The notes below the pieces were generated by a model. It was given only the letters and a program-made list of their open reading frames with translations. It had not been told where the DNA came from and made no database searches. Below, in pieces: positions 14,447-20,792 of a stretch of 20,792 nucleotides of DNA; positions within the stretch are counted from its first letter, which is position 1; every line of letters starts with the position of its first letter. Source of the DNA: an uncultured Alphaproteobacteria bacterium. GTDB taxonomy: Bacteria > Pseudomonadota > Alphaproteobacteria > Rs-D84. A program made the position numbers and the translations under genes. The stretch lies in assembly GCA_944390185.1 (NCBI GenBank), contig CALXPA010000008.1, positions 1 through 20,792 on the forward strand, written 5' to 3'.

Positions 14447-16033
14447 ATGATAAAAAATATTTATGACATGTTACACCAAGTATGCAGCCAAAACAAAGAC
14501 CGCATATTCTTTGTGCGACAAAATGAAACCTATGCCGATTTGCTGCGCCGTGTAAAGCAGCGCGCGGTATTATTAGCAAAAAAGTTCGGGATAAAGCGTG
14601 GCGACACCGTGGCACTTTTGTCTGGGAACACACCGGATTTTATCCGTTCTTACTTTGCCATCACGTCCCAAGGGGCACGCGTGCTGATGGTTGATACGGG
14701 GCTGGCGCAATCGGAACAGTTGAACATGATGCGCCGAACAAACTGTAAACTGGTACTGGCCCAACGGGAATATTTTATCCCAGGTGGCCCAAAAATGTAC
14801 GACATCGAATCCGTTGACGAAACAGATGCACGCGAATTCGTTGCCGCCCCAGCAAAGCGGGATGACGTTGCCATGTTATCGTTCACGTCGGGATCAACCG
14901 GTAATCCAAAGGTCGTTGGTTTAACCCATAACAACATAATATCACTGGGCGATGGGGCGATGTTTTACGCCCCCGTGATTCGTCCTGGATATATATTTTA
15001 CGGATTCTTGCCGCTGTACCATATATATGGCGTGGTGATAAACATAATTGCGCCATTGGTGTTGCGCGGTCAATTGCTGTTACAGCCGGTGTTAAACCCG
15101 CGTGAATTCTTGGCCGATTTTAAGCGGTATCGCCCGCATGTTATACCGGCCGTGCCGCGCGTATGGGAAACGTTTTACAAAAAAATTATCACCACCGCAC
15201 GGGAAAAGCATGTTTATACGCTGATGCGCGTCGTTGTATCAATGCGCCATGTATTGCGGGCGATTGGTCTGGGGTGTGTGGTGCGCCGTGTAACGCGCCC
15301 TGTGCATGAACTGTTTGGCGGGCGTACACGCGTGCTGGTATCTGCGGGTGCAACGCTGAAACCGACCATACGCAAATTTTTTGAACGCCTGGGGTTTGTG
15401 GTTGGTGATTGTTATGGTCTGACCGAAACAACAGGACCGGCGAATTTTAACTTTGCGTTCCGCCTGCCGGATGGTTCGATGCACTATGCAGGGCCACTGC
15501 CGGGGAACGAAATCGAGATTCATAATCCAGACAAACATGGAATTGGTGAAATATGGGTGCGTGGAAACTTGGTCATGCCCGGATATGTTGACAACGACAA
15601 CGCCAACATGGCCGCGTTTGAAAACGGCTGGTTTAAAACAGGCGACCTGGGCAAATTGGATAAACGCGGGCGTCTGGTGGTCAAGGGACGAAAAAAACAG
15701 GTCATCGTTCTGGACAGTGGTAAAAATGTTTATCCTGATGAACTGGAAGACTTGTACATGCAGAATGACGAAATATTGGCGGCCGCTGTCTTTGAATATG
15801 TTATCAAGGGCAAGGTTGTGCCGTTTGCCGTGTTCCAGGTTGCGCCTGGGACAACAATGGCGCGCGTCGTTGCATTGGTCAAGGCGTCTAATTTAAAAAT
15901 CGCCCCGTACAAATGGGTGCGCCACTTTGCGATTACCGAAGACGAACTGCCCCAGACGTCGGCCAAAAAAGTAAAACACTTTGCGGTCAAGGATTTGTTG
16001 GACACCGGGCACTTTACCCGTGCCACTGCGTAA
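14447..16033 (+). CDS. AMP-forming acyl-CoA (or acyl-ACP) synthetase
   Basis: This adenylate-forming ligase activates a carboxylic acid, probably a fatty acid, via acyl-AMP. The 528-residue protein carries the standard signatures: P-loop TSGSTGNPK (147-155), YGLTETTG (323-330), the TGDLG aspartate motif (398-402), the hinge KGRKKQVIVLDSGKNVYPDELE (about 413-434), and near the C-terminus TSAKKVKHF containing the catalytic Lys (about 507). The layout resembles long-chain fatty acyl-CoA ligases, but substrate and acceptor cannot be read from sequence. A conserved basic stretch in the middle (VLRAIGLGCVVRRVTRPVHE) may contact membrane. ATG 14447 is preferred because an in-frame upstream ATG at 14405 would place the promoter -10 inside the gene. 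The stop abuts the convergent tag stop directly, with no terminator. Confidence 0.88.
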   Translation: MIKNIYDMLHQVCSQNKDRIFFVRQNETYADLLRRVKQRAVLLAKKFGIKRGDTVALLSGNTPDFIRSYFAITSQGARVLMVDTGLAQSEQLNMMRRTNCKLVLAQREYFIPGGPKMYDIESVDETDAREFVAAPAKRDDVAMLSFTSGSTGNPKVVGLTHNNIISLGDGAMFYAPVIRPGYIFYGFLPLYHIYGVVINIIAPLVLRGQLLLQPVLNPREFLADFKRYRPHVIPAVPRVWETFYKKIITTAREKHVYTLMRVVVSMRHVLRAIGLGCVVRRVTRPVHELFGGRTRVLVSAGATLKPTIRKFFERLGFVVGDCYGLTETTGPANFNFAFRLPDGSMHYAGPLPGNEIEIHNPDKHGIGEIWVRGNLVMPGYVDNDNANMAAFENGWFKTGDLGKLDKRGRLVVKGRKKQVIVLDSGKNVYPDELEDLYMQNDEILAAAVFEYVIKGKVVPFAVFQVAPGTTMARVVALVKASNLKIAPYKWVRHFAITEDELPQTSAKKVKHFAVKDLLDTGHFTRATA

Positions 16034-16609
16034 TCATGCGTCGCAATGATACAGATAGCATGTGGGCATGTGTGAATTAATTACGCCGGCGGATTGCAAA
16101 TACGCATAAATTGTTGTTGACCCAACAAAGCGCATGCCCCGCCGGCGCAGATCTGTGGATACCGCATCCGATAATTCTGAACGCGTGCGATCGTATTCAT
16201 AGATGGTGCGCCCGTCTGTCCAATGCCACAGATATTTTGCGAATGTGCCGAATTCCCGTTGGATTTCCAGAAAAACACGCGCATTGTTCACCGCGGCGGC
16301 AATCTTTGGCCCGTTGCGGATAATACCAGAATCTTGTTTCAATTGGGCTAATTTTTCGGCATCGTATTTACAGACGCGCCCCAGATTAAAATTATCAAAC
16401 GCACGACGAAATGCATCACGACGATTCAAAATGCATTCCCATGATAACCCGGCCTGGAACGTTTCCAGGACCAGCATCTCGAACAACTTTGTATCATCAT
16501 ATGTCGGTACGCCCCATTCAGTGTCGTGGTATTTTATGTACCGGTCGTTACGCGGATTCGCCCAATGGCACCGGCAACGCCCGTCTGGCCATGTCTGGTG
16601 TGCGGTCAT
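16034..16609 (-). CDS. tag: DNA-3-methyladenine glycosylase I
   Basis: Tag excises 3-methyladenine from alkylated DNA. The 191-residue protein matches E. coli Tag in order: RCHW (Cys14), YHDTEWGVP (His28), KLFEMLVLE and AGLSW (substrate pocket), GIIRN, RFVGSTTIYAYLQSAG and NSHMPTC (His180, Cys184). Cys14, His28, His180 and Cys184 correspond to the zinc ligands of E. coli Tag. The ATG overlaps the ogt stop as ATGA (16606-16609), so the two alkylation-repair genes are coupled. About ten N-terminal residues precede the E. coli start. Confidence 0.95.
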   Translation of the reverse strand: MTAHQTWPDGRCRCHWANPRNDRYIKYHDTEWGVPTYDDTKLFEMLVLETFQAGLSWECILNRRDAFRRAFDNFNLGRVCKYDAEKLAQLKQDSGIIRNGPKIAAAVNNARVFLEIQREFGTFAKYLWHWTDGRTIYEYDRTRSELSDAVSTDLRRRGMRFVGSTTIYAYLQSAGVINSHMPTCYLYHCDA

Positions 16610-17091
16610 ATGATAATTCCTTCGTGTTGTAATAATTGCTGTTTAATTCCTGTCCCGGCCGCATATCCAGTCAAATCGCCGCCAGCCCCAATAACACGAT
16701 GGCACGGAATAACGACAGATATCGGATTGCGCCCAATCGCCCCACCAACCGCACGTGGTGACGACCCAACACGACGCGCAATATCGCCGTATGTTGTCAC
16801 GTGCCCGTACGGAATTTCACACAGTTCACGCCATACACGTAACTGAAAATCTGTTCCACGTGGCGCCAATGATAAATCACCTGGGCGCGGGCACAGGCCC
16901 GCAAAGTACCGATCCAACCACTGCATCACGCGATGCGCCGCATCTGTCGTATCCGTCGCCAGGACGATGCTTTCTGGACAATACCGCTGGCCTACGAACC
17001 ACAGTCCCCCCAGCGCATCATTATCCATGACCGCAATCATACGCCCAAACGGTGATGTGTATTCAAATGCCCCAGGACAATGATTTATCAT
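16606..17091 (-). CDS. ogt: Methylated-DNA--protein-cysteine methyltransferase
   Basis: This suicide repair protein transfers the alkyl group from O6-methylguanine (and O4-methylthymine) to its own cysteine. The 161-residue protein has a short N-terminal domain and a C-terminal DNA-binding domain with FQLRVWRELCEIPYGHVTTYGDIA, the arginine-containing helix SPRAVGGAIGRNP, and the active site IPCHRV with Cys130, then GGDLTGYAAG. It lacks an Ada-type N-terminal regulatory domain, so ogt is the fitting name. It overlaps glycyl-tRNA synthetase upstream (ATGA, 17088-17091) and tag downstream (ATGA), forming a three-gene coupled unit with no internal promoter visible. Confidence 0.95.
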   Translation of the reverse strand: MINHCPGAFEYTSPFGRMIAVMDNDALGGLWFVGQRYCPESIVLATDTTDAAHRVMQWLDRYFAGLCPRPGDLSLAPRGTDFQLRVWRELCEIPYGHVTTYGDIARRVGSSPRAVGGAIGRNPISVVIPCHRVIGAGGDLTGYAAGTGIKQQLLQHEGIII

Positions 17092-18461
17092 ATCGATGCC
17101 GGTGAATTTGTAATTTCCATTACCCGGCGCGGAACATCCGCGATTGCGATACGTTCTTGGGCCATGGTATCACGGTACCGTATGGTGACGGTATTATCTT
17201 CCATCGTTTGGTGGTCCACAGTAATGCACACCGGCGTACCAATTTCATCGTGACGACGATAGTTTTTACCGATATTACCAGAATTTTCCAGTTCTATGCG
17301 ACCAATGTGCAACTGGCGCAGATCATTTTCGATATTATTTGCAATCGTCAATAATTCTGGAACATTGCGCACCAGTGGTATGACGGCGGCCTTGACCGGG
17401 GCCAACGATGGCTTTAACTTTAATACCACACGCGATTTTCCATCCCCCAGGTCTTCTTCGGTATATGCGTTCAGCATCACTGCCAACATCGCACGATTAA
17501 CACCCATGGCTGTTTCTATCACATATGGAATAAAACTGTCCCCACTTTGTGGATCAGTATACGCCAGCTTGGTCGTGCTGTCGCGATTTTCCATAACATT
17601 GGCATTAATTTTAAATTCAGATTGACCCTTGGTGTGTGACCCCAGGTCAAAATCTTGCCGGTTATGAATACCTTCGACTTCGTCAAATCCATCAGGGAAT
17701 TCATATTCAATGTCCCCTGCGGCCTTGGCATAGTGGGCCAGTTTTTCATGCGGCGTAAACCGGAATTTGTTCGCCGGTATTCCCATTTCATTCACCCACC
17801 AATCCATGCGGATTTTTTTCCACATTTCAAAATACTTTTCATCATCGGACGGGTTCACAAAGTACTGCATTTCTGCCTGTTCAAATTCACGCATGCGGAA
17901 TACGAATCCGCGCGGTGATATTTCGTTGCGAAACGCCTTGCCGATTTGGGCGATACCAAATGGTAACTTGTGCGGGCGGGCGTCCATCACGTTCTTGAAG
18001 TTTGTATATGTCGTTGTCGCCGTTTCAGGCCGTAAATATGCGTTTATTGTACCATCTGCGGTTGCGCCAATCGCCAACCCCATCATCAACTGGTACGCGC
18101 GTGGCGGGGTTAAATCCGTGCTGCCACAGTTGTCACATTTAGACGGGTCACGCATCTTGTCCTGGCGCATACGGGCGCCACACTTTTTACATTCGACCAG
18201 CGGGTCAGAAAAGCTGGCCTCGTGCCCGGAATATTTCCACAACAGACGATTTGTGATAACTGCCGCGTCCAGGCCTTCGATATCATTGCGGGAATAAATC
18301 ATGGCATTCCACCATGCCGCCCGAATATTCTTCATCAATTCAACACCATACGGGCCGTAATCATATGCGCCACCTAATCCACCATATATCTCGGACCCGG
18401 TGAATATAAAACCGCGACGCTTGCATAGTGCAACAATATCATTAATCGTTTTTGCTGGCAT
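17088..18461 (-). CDS. glyQS: Glycyl-tRNA synthetase, single-subunit (alpha2, eukaryotic/archaeal-like) type
   Basis: This enzyme charges tRNA-Gly. At 457 residues it is the one-chain class II dimer form, not the alpha2beta2 GlyQ/GlyS form usual in Proteobacteria. Visible parts are IVALCKRRGFIFTGSEIYGGLGGAYDYGPYG at the N-terminus, a zinc-ribbon insertion (C91, C94, C109, C112), RPETA (144-148), motif 2 FRNEISPRGF (about 177-186), motif 3 GVNRAMLAVML, and a C-terminal anticodon-binding domain (PSLAPVKAAVIPL onward). ATG 18461 has AGGGGA about 6 bases upstream. The leader includes TTGAAA and TATAAA elements, but at a poor 14-base spacing. It is the first gene of the glyQS-ogt-tag unit. Confidence 0.95.
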   Translation of the reverse strand: MPAKTINDIVALCKRRGFIFTGSEIYGGLGGAYDYGPYGVELMKNIRAAWWNAMIYSRNDIEGLDAAVITNRLLWKYSGHEASFSDPLVECKKCGARMRQDKMRDPSKCDNCGSTDLTPPRAYQLMMGLAIGATADGTINAYLRPETATTTYTNFKNVMDARPHKLPFGIAQIGKAFRNEISPRGFVFRMREFEQAEMQYFVNPSDDEKYFEMWKKIRMDWWVNEMGIPANKFRFTPHEKLAHYAKAAGDIEYEFPDGFDEVEGIHNRQDFDLGSHTKGQSEFKINANVMENRDSTTKLAYTDPQSGDSFIPYVIETAMGVNRAMLAVMLNAYTEEDLGDGKSRVVLKLKPSLAPVKAAVIPLVRNVPELLTIANNIENDLRQLHIGRIELENSGNIGKNYRRHDEIGTPVCITVDHQTMEDNTVTIRYRDTMAQERIAIADVPRRVMEITNSPASI

Positions 18462-18534
18462 TTTTATCCCCTATGTATCAATTCAAACAACGTACAGTTT
18501 TATACAAAAATTAATATTTTTCAACATATTTAAC

Positions 18535-18565
18535 AAATAAAAACAGGCGGGGATTGCCCCGCCTG
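18535..18565 (-). terminator. Rho-independent terminator after the ferredoxin gene
   Basis: A 9-bp GC-rich perfect stem (CAGGCGGGG at 18544-18552 with CCCCGCCTG at 18557-18565, 4-base loop) is followed on the minus strand by TTTTTATTT. It lies 16 bases past the ferredoxin stop and separates that unit from glyQS, which starts about 75 bases further on. Confidence 0.9.
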
Positions 18566-18581
18566 GCCGCGCCATGCACAA

Positions 18582-18764
18582 TTACTGGACATCTGGGGCA
18601 ATTGCCGCCACTGGGCATACCGCCGCACATGTTCCACACGATATACACTTGGCCGGGTCAATTACACACTTGCCATCTGGGCCGGTGGATATCGCCATGA
18701 CCGGGCATGCACCCATACATGTATGACAGCCAATACACTTTGCTGGATCAATTTTATACGCCAT
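18582..18764 (-). CDS. 2[4Fe-4S] bacterial-type ferredoxin
   Basis: This is a 60-residue clostridial-type electron carrier. Two CxxCxxCxxxCP motifs are complete: C10, C13, C16, C20-P and C40, C43, C46, C50-P; each cluster takes three ligands from one motif and the fourth from the other. The two halves are near-duplicates (IDPAKCIGCHTC and IDPAKCISCGTC). An extra Cys33 lies between them. Low-potential ferredoxins of this type serve anaerobic redox enzymes, and the partner is not identifiable here; supplying electrons to radical-SAM activation such as NrdG is possible. GGAG lies about 7 bases before the ATG. It sits 26 bases after the Bax-inhibitor-1-like gene and probably shares its transcript. 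Confidence 0.95.
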   Translation of the reverse strand: MAYKIDPAKCIGCHTCMGACPVMAISTGPDGKCVIDPAKCISCGTCAAVCPVAAIAPDVQ

Positions 18765-18790
18765 TTTTTACTCCATGGTTTTACAGTTAT

Positions 18791-19534
18791 TTAATTTCTG
18801 TTCAGTAAACTTAACAGATATTGGAACATCGCGATAAATGATATGTACAGGTGTAATGCACCCAACACAGCCATTTGATTCTTTTGCGTACCATCGCCCA
18901 GAACGGCATACGCACGCTTTAAATTCTGCATATCATACGCGGTAAACAGTGCAAATATCAACACCCCGATAAAGCATACAACGGTACCAAACGTTCCGCC
19001 CATAATCGCCGGCCATATAAACGACGCCAGTCCAACCAAAATCAGGCCAATCATTCCCATAAACAAGAATATGCCCAAGAATGATAAGTCTTTGACCGTT
19101 TTATACCCGAACAGCGCCATGCACGCAAACATCACCGCAGAAATCGCAAACGCCGATAAAATCGTCCACGGATTTAACGCCAGTGCCGCCAACAGCAACG
19201 GCGTCATCACAACCCCGGTCAGTACCGCATACAGCATTAACAACAGTGCACCTGTGGACGTCTTGAAACTGAACGCGCGAACCTGGGCCCAGATGGCCAG
19301 TGCCAGCCCGCCAAACAGCAAAATATAATACACAGCAGAAAAACCCGTGGCCGTAAACAATATCGTCCACAGCGGTGTCGCCATCGTCACATATGCCGCA
19401 ACAGCCGTCACAGCAACCGCACCAAACATTAACGCAAAAATACGTTTTAAATACAGTTCAATTCCACCCGATGTCTGGCCACGCGCCGGGGCACTGGGGG
19501 ATTTTGTTTTAAATGCAACATTTTTCAATGCCAT
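18791..19534 (-). CDS. Bax inhibitor-1 / YccA family membrane protein
   Basis: This 247-residue inner-membrane protein has a ~28-residue polar N-terminus and about seven hydrophobic helices. The last part shows the family signature FALFTAYDMQNLKRAY, with the acidic residue that in BI-1 proteins such as BsYetJ belongs to the pH-sensing, calcium-leak gate, then a final hydrophobic helix (HLYISFIAMFQYLLSLL). Bacterial members are linked to membrane-protease control (YccA with FtsH) or ion leak; the specific role here is unknown. AGGAGA precedes the ATG. It has its own promoter (19561-19589) and is followed by ferredoxin. Confidence 0.9.
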   Translation of the reverse strand: MALKNVAFKTKSPSAPARGQTSGGIELYLKRIFALMFGAVAVTAVAAYVTMATPLWTILFTATGFSAVYYILLFGGLALAIWAQVRAFSFKTSTGALLLMLYAVLTGVVMTPLLLAALALNPWTILSAFAISAVMFACMALFGYKTVKDLSFLGIFLFMGMIGLILVGLASFIWPAIMGGTFGTVVCFIGVLIFALFTAYDMQNLKRAYAVLGDGTQKNQMAVLGALHLYISFIAMFQYLLSLLNRN

Positions 19535-19544
19535 GTTTTTCTCC

Positions 19545-19573
19545 TTGTTAGTTTGTCCAATATATAATACAAT
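19545..19573 (+). promoter_or_regulatory. Promoter for the small basic gene and lgt
   Basis: TTGTTA (19545-19550), a 17-base spacer and TACAAT (19568-19573) form a good sigma-70 match. Transcription would begin near 19580, followed by AAGGAG (19601-19606) and ATG 19618. Confidence 0.6.
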
Positions 19574-19589
19574 ATACCGTACAATTCAA
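19561..19589 (-). promoter_or_regulatory. Promoter for the Bax-inhibitor-1-like gene and ferredoxin
   Basis: On the minus strand TTGAAT (19584-19589), a 17-base spacer and TATATA (19561-19566) match sigma-70 consensus well. The start would be near 19554, giving a ~20-base leader with AGGAGA. It overlaps the divergent plus-strand promoter, so the two units may compete for polymerase. Confidence 0.65.
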
Positions 19590-19617
19590 GACAAATAAGC
19601 AAGGAGAATTTTAAGCC

Positions 19618-19845
19618 ATGGCAACCAGAACAGAAAGATTGCGCCGTATAAAAGTAAGACAAAACGGACCAAAACAGGATATCTTTACAACACCAAAGAA
19701 ATCCGACACGATAAAGGTTCTGAAAAAAGATTTGGAACAGGCCCAGAAAAAATTGGTCGAATACGAACGTGATGGCGATGCAAAAAAAGCAAAACGCACA
19801 CGCGAAATAATCAGCAACCTGACCCAGGCAATTTCCAGATGCTAG
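19618..19845 (+). CDS. Small basic helical protein, function unknown
   Basis: I do not recognise this 75-residue protein. It is Lys/Arg-rich with an N-terminal basic stretch (TRTERLRRIKVRQNG) and a long charged helix likely to form a coiled coil (IKVLKKDLEQAQKKLVEYE). It has no signal peptide or TM helix. It is clearly not ribosomal protein S21, although size and charge suggested it. ATG 19618 follows AAGGAG with an 11-base gap, slightly long. It is 9 bases upstream of lgt and probably shares its transcript. Nucleic-acid or ribosome binding is only a guess from charge. Confidence 0.75.
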   Translation: MATRTERLRRIKVRQNGPKQDIFTTPKKSDTIKVLKKDLEQAQKKLVEYERDGDAKKAKRTREIISNLTQAISRC

Positions 19846-19854
19846 GCAACAATA

Positions 19855-20682
19855 ATGGCCATAGTAATAGAACCTTTTTCGCCCGTGGCGTTTTCTGTGT
19901 TCGGTCTGGACGTGCGATGGTATGCGTTGGCCTATGTCGCGGCATTTGTCGTCGGATATGTGATGTTACGCCATTTTGTCCGCCGCCCCGACAGCCAGAT
20001 TACACTGGATAAAAAACAGCTGGACGATTTGCTGACGGCGATAATCCTGGGGGTTATCCTGGGGGGGCGCCTGGGGTATGTGTTGGTGTATAACCTGCCC
20101 TTTTTTGTGGCCCACCCGTGGGAGATATTTGCCGTGTGGCACGGCGGGATGAGCTTTCATGGCGGGCTGGTTGGGGTGATTGTGGCAGTGTTGCTGTTCG
20201 CGTGGCACAGAACGCGTCGACACGAAATCCCTGGGAAAACATATGACAATACATTCAAGATTCTGGACATATTGGCGGTGATTACGCCAGTGGGGCTGTT
20301 TTTCGGACGCATCGCGAACTTTATTAATATGGAGGTCATGGGCCGCCCCACAGACGTACCATGGGCGGTTGTATTCACAGGCGGTCCTGATATCCCCCGC
20401 CACCCCAGCCCGTTGTACGAGGCCGCCACCGAAGGTATATTGCTGTTCATTATTATGTATTGCCTGTACCGATTTACAAAACTGCGCCAACGTCCAGGGG
20501 CGCTGGGCGGAATCTTGGCCATGCTGTACGCCATATTCAGAATATTCTGTGAACAGTTCCGTGCACCTGACGCACAAATTGGGTTCTTGACCAGTTGGGG
20601 TTTGACCATGGGCCAATTGCTGTCTGGAATAATGTTTGTTGCCGGCGCGGTGATTTTTGCGATTGCGTTTCGTAAAAAATAG
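19855..20682 (+). CDS. lgt: Phosphatidylglycerol--prolipoprotein diacylglyceryl transferase
   Basis: Lgt transfers diacylglycerol from phosphatidylglycerol to the lipobox cysteine, the first step of lipoprotein maturation in the inner membrane; LptE in this window is a likely substrate. The 275-residue protein has about seven TM helices and the family landmarks GGRLGYVL (70-77), HGGMSFHGG (96-104), the Lgt signature GRIANFINMEVMGR (151-164) with Ala154 where Gly is usual, and RHPSPLYEA (182-190). The Shine-Dalgarno is weak, and translation may be coupled to the small gene 9 bases upstream. It is followed by a candidate tRNA promoter that begins inside its 3' end. Confidence 0.96.
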   Translation: MAIVIEPFSPVAFSVFGLDVRWYALAYVAAFVVGYVMLRHFVRRPDSQITLDKKQLDDLLTAIILGVILGGRLGYVLVYNLPFFVAHPWEIFAVWHGGMSFHGGLVGVIVAVLLFAWHRTRRHEIPGKTYDNTFKILDILAVITPVGLFFGRIANFINMEVMGRPTDVPWAVVFTGGPDIPRHPSPLYEAATEGILLFIIMYCLYRFTKLRQRPGALGGILAMLYAIFRIFCEQFRAPDAQIGFLTSWGLTMGQLLSGIMFVAGAVIFAIAFRKK

Positions 20683-20690
20683 TGTAGAAT
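20663..20690 (+). promoter_or_regulatory. Candidate promoter for the tRNA gene
   Basis: TTGCGT (20663-20668), a 16-base spacer and TAGAAT (20685-20690) lie across the lgt stop. The start would be near 20697, leaving about 64 bases of leader before the tRNA. That leader includes a GTCGGT/ACCGGC pairing around 20728-20748 without a T-run. Confidence 0.4.
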
Positions 20691-20760
20691 AAGGCGCGTC
20701 GCCATACGTGGCCCACGAACAAAACCGTCGGTTTGCAGGACCGGCGCATAAAACAGTTTC

Positions 20761-20792
20761 GGATGGGTGGCAGAGCGGTCGATTGCGACGGT
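20761..20792 (+). tRNA. tRNA-Ser, 5' part only (cut by the window edge)
   Basis: The last 32 bases read as the acceptor 5' strand GGATGGG, then TG, a D-arm GCA-GAGCGGTCGAT-TGC, G, and the start of an anticodon stem ACGGT. The TGGCAGAGCGGTCGAT pattern is characteristic of serine tRNAs. The anticodon, variable arm and acceptor 3' strand lie beyond the window, so the isoacceptor cannot be read. Confidence 0.75.

Noticed and set aside
19618..19845. Ribosomal protein S21
   Set aside because: Size and charge are similar, but the S21 pattern of N-terminal strand and RRFKR-type helix is absent.

Overview
The window looks like chromosome from a compact, host-associated or anaerobic alphaproteobacterium; the small uncultured gut Alphaproteobacteria are my best guess, by inference. 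The evidence is: alphaproteobacterial-style ParC and ZapA with its small coiled-coil partner, a map-radC pair, an lptE-holA pair, lgt, an oxygen-sensitive class III ribonucleotide reductase set, and a 2[4Fe-4S] ferredoxin. TGA works as an ordinary stop (several ATGA stop/start overlaps), so the standard bacterial code applies. Genes are tightly packed. Convergent pairs share terminators or abut with no gap, and only one non-coding stretch exceeds 300 bases (14025-14446).

Layout. 1-322: 3' end of an outer-membrane beta-barrel of the Slam (surface lipoprotein assembly modifier) type. 345-3132 (minus): parC, zapA and a small coiled-coil gene. 3214-5868 (plus): three genes of unknown function behind an extended -10 promoter, namely an acidic disordered protein, a two-TM protein with a P5-like 'NNNPGNIR' domain, and a single-TM protein with an EF-hand-like loop. 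5860-8797 (minus): lptE-holA-map-radC. 8880-10121 (plus): an exported Cys-rich protein with four ~24-residue repeats. 10147-10959 (minus): an unrecognised protein behind a near-consensus promoter. 11047-14024 (minus): nrdD, a separate 62-residue glycyl-radical protein, and nrdG, behind a promoter with two NrdR-box-like sites. 14447-16033 (plus): an AMP-forming acyl-CoA/ACP ligase. 16034-18461 (minus): single-subunit glycyl-tRNA synthetase, ogt and tag joined by ATGA overlaps. 18582-19534 (minus): Bax-inhibitor-1-family membrane protein and ferredoxin. 19618-20682 (plus): a small basic protein and lgt. 20761-20792: 5' part of a tRNA-Ser cut by the window edge.

Themes. Envelope and lipoprotein biogenesis recurs (Slam-like barrel, LptE, Lgt). 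Anaerobic deoxynucleotide synthesis is present as a likely NrdR-controlled operon in which the glycyl-radical segment of NrdD is its own gene; this is the most notable observation. Alkylation repair (Ogt plus Tag) is translationally coupled to a housekeeping tRNA synthetase. Three exported or membrane proteins (4251-5213, 5236-5868, 8880-10121) and two apparently cytoplasmic proteins (3214-4233, 10147-10959) could not be named and are the main candidates for new biology. I see no CRISPR array, insertion sequence, integrase or rRNA.
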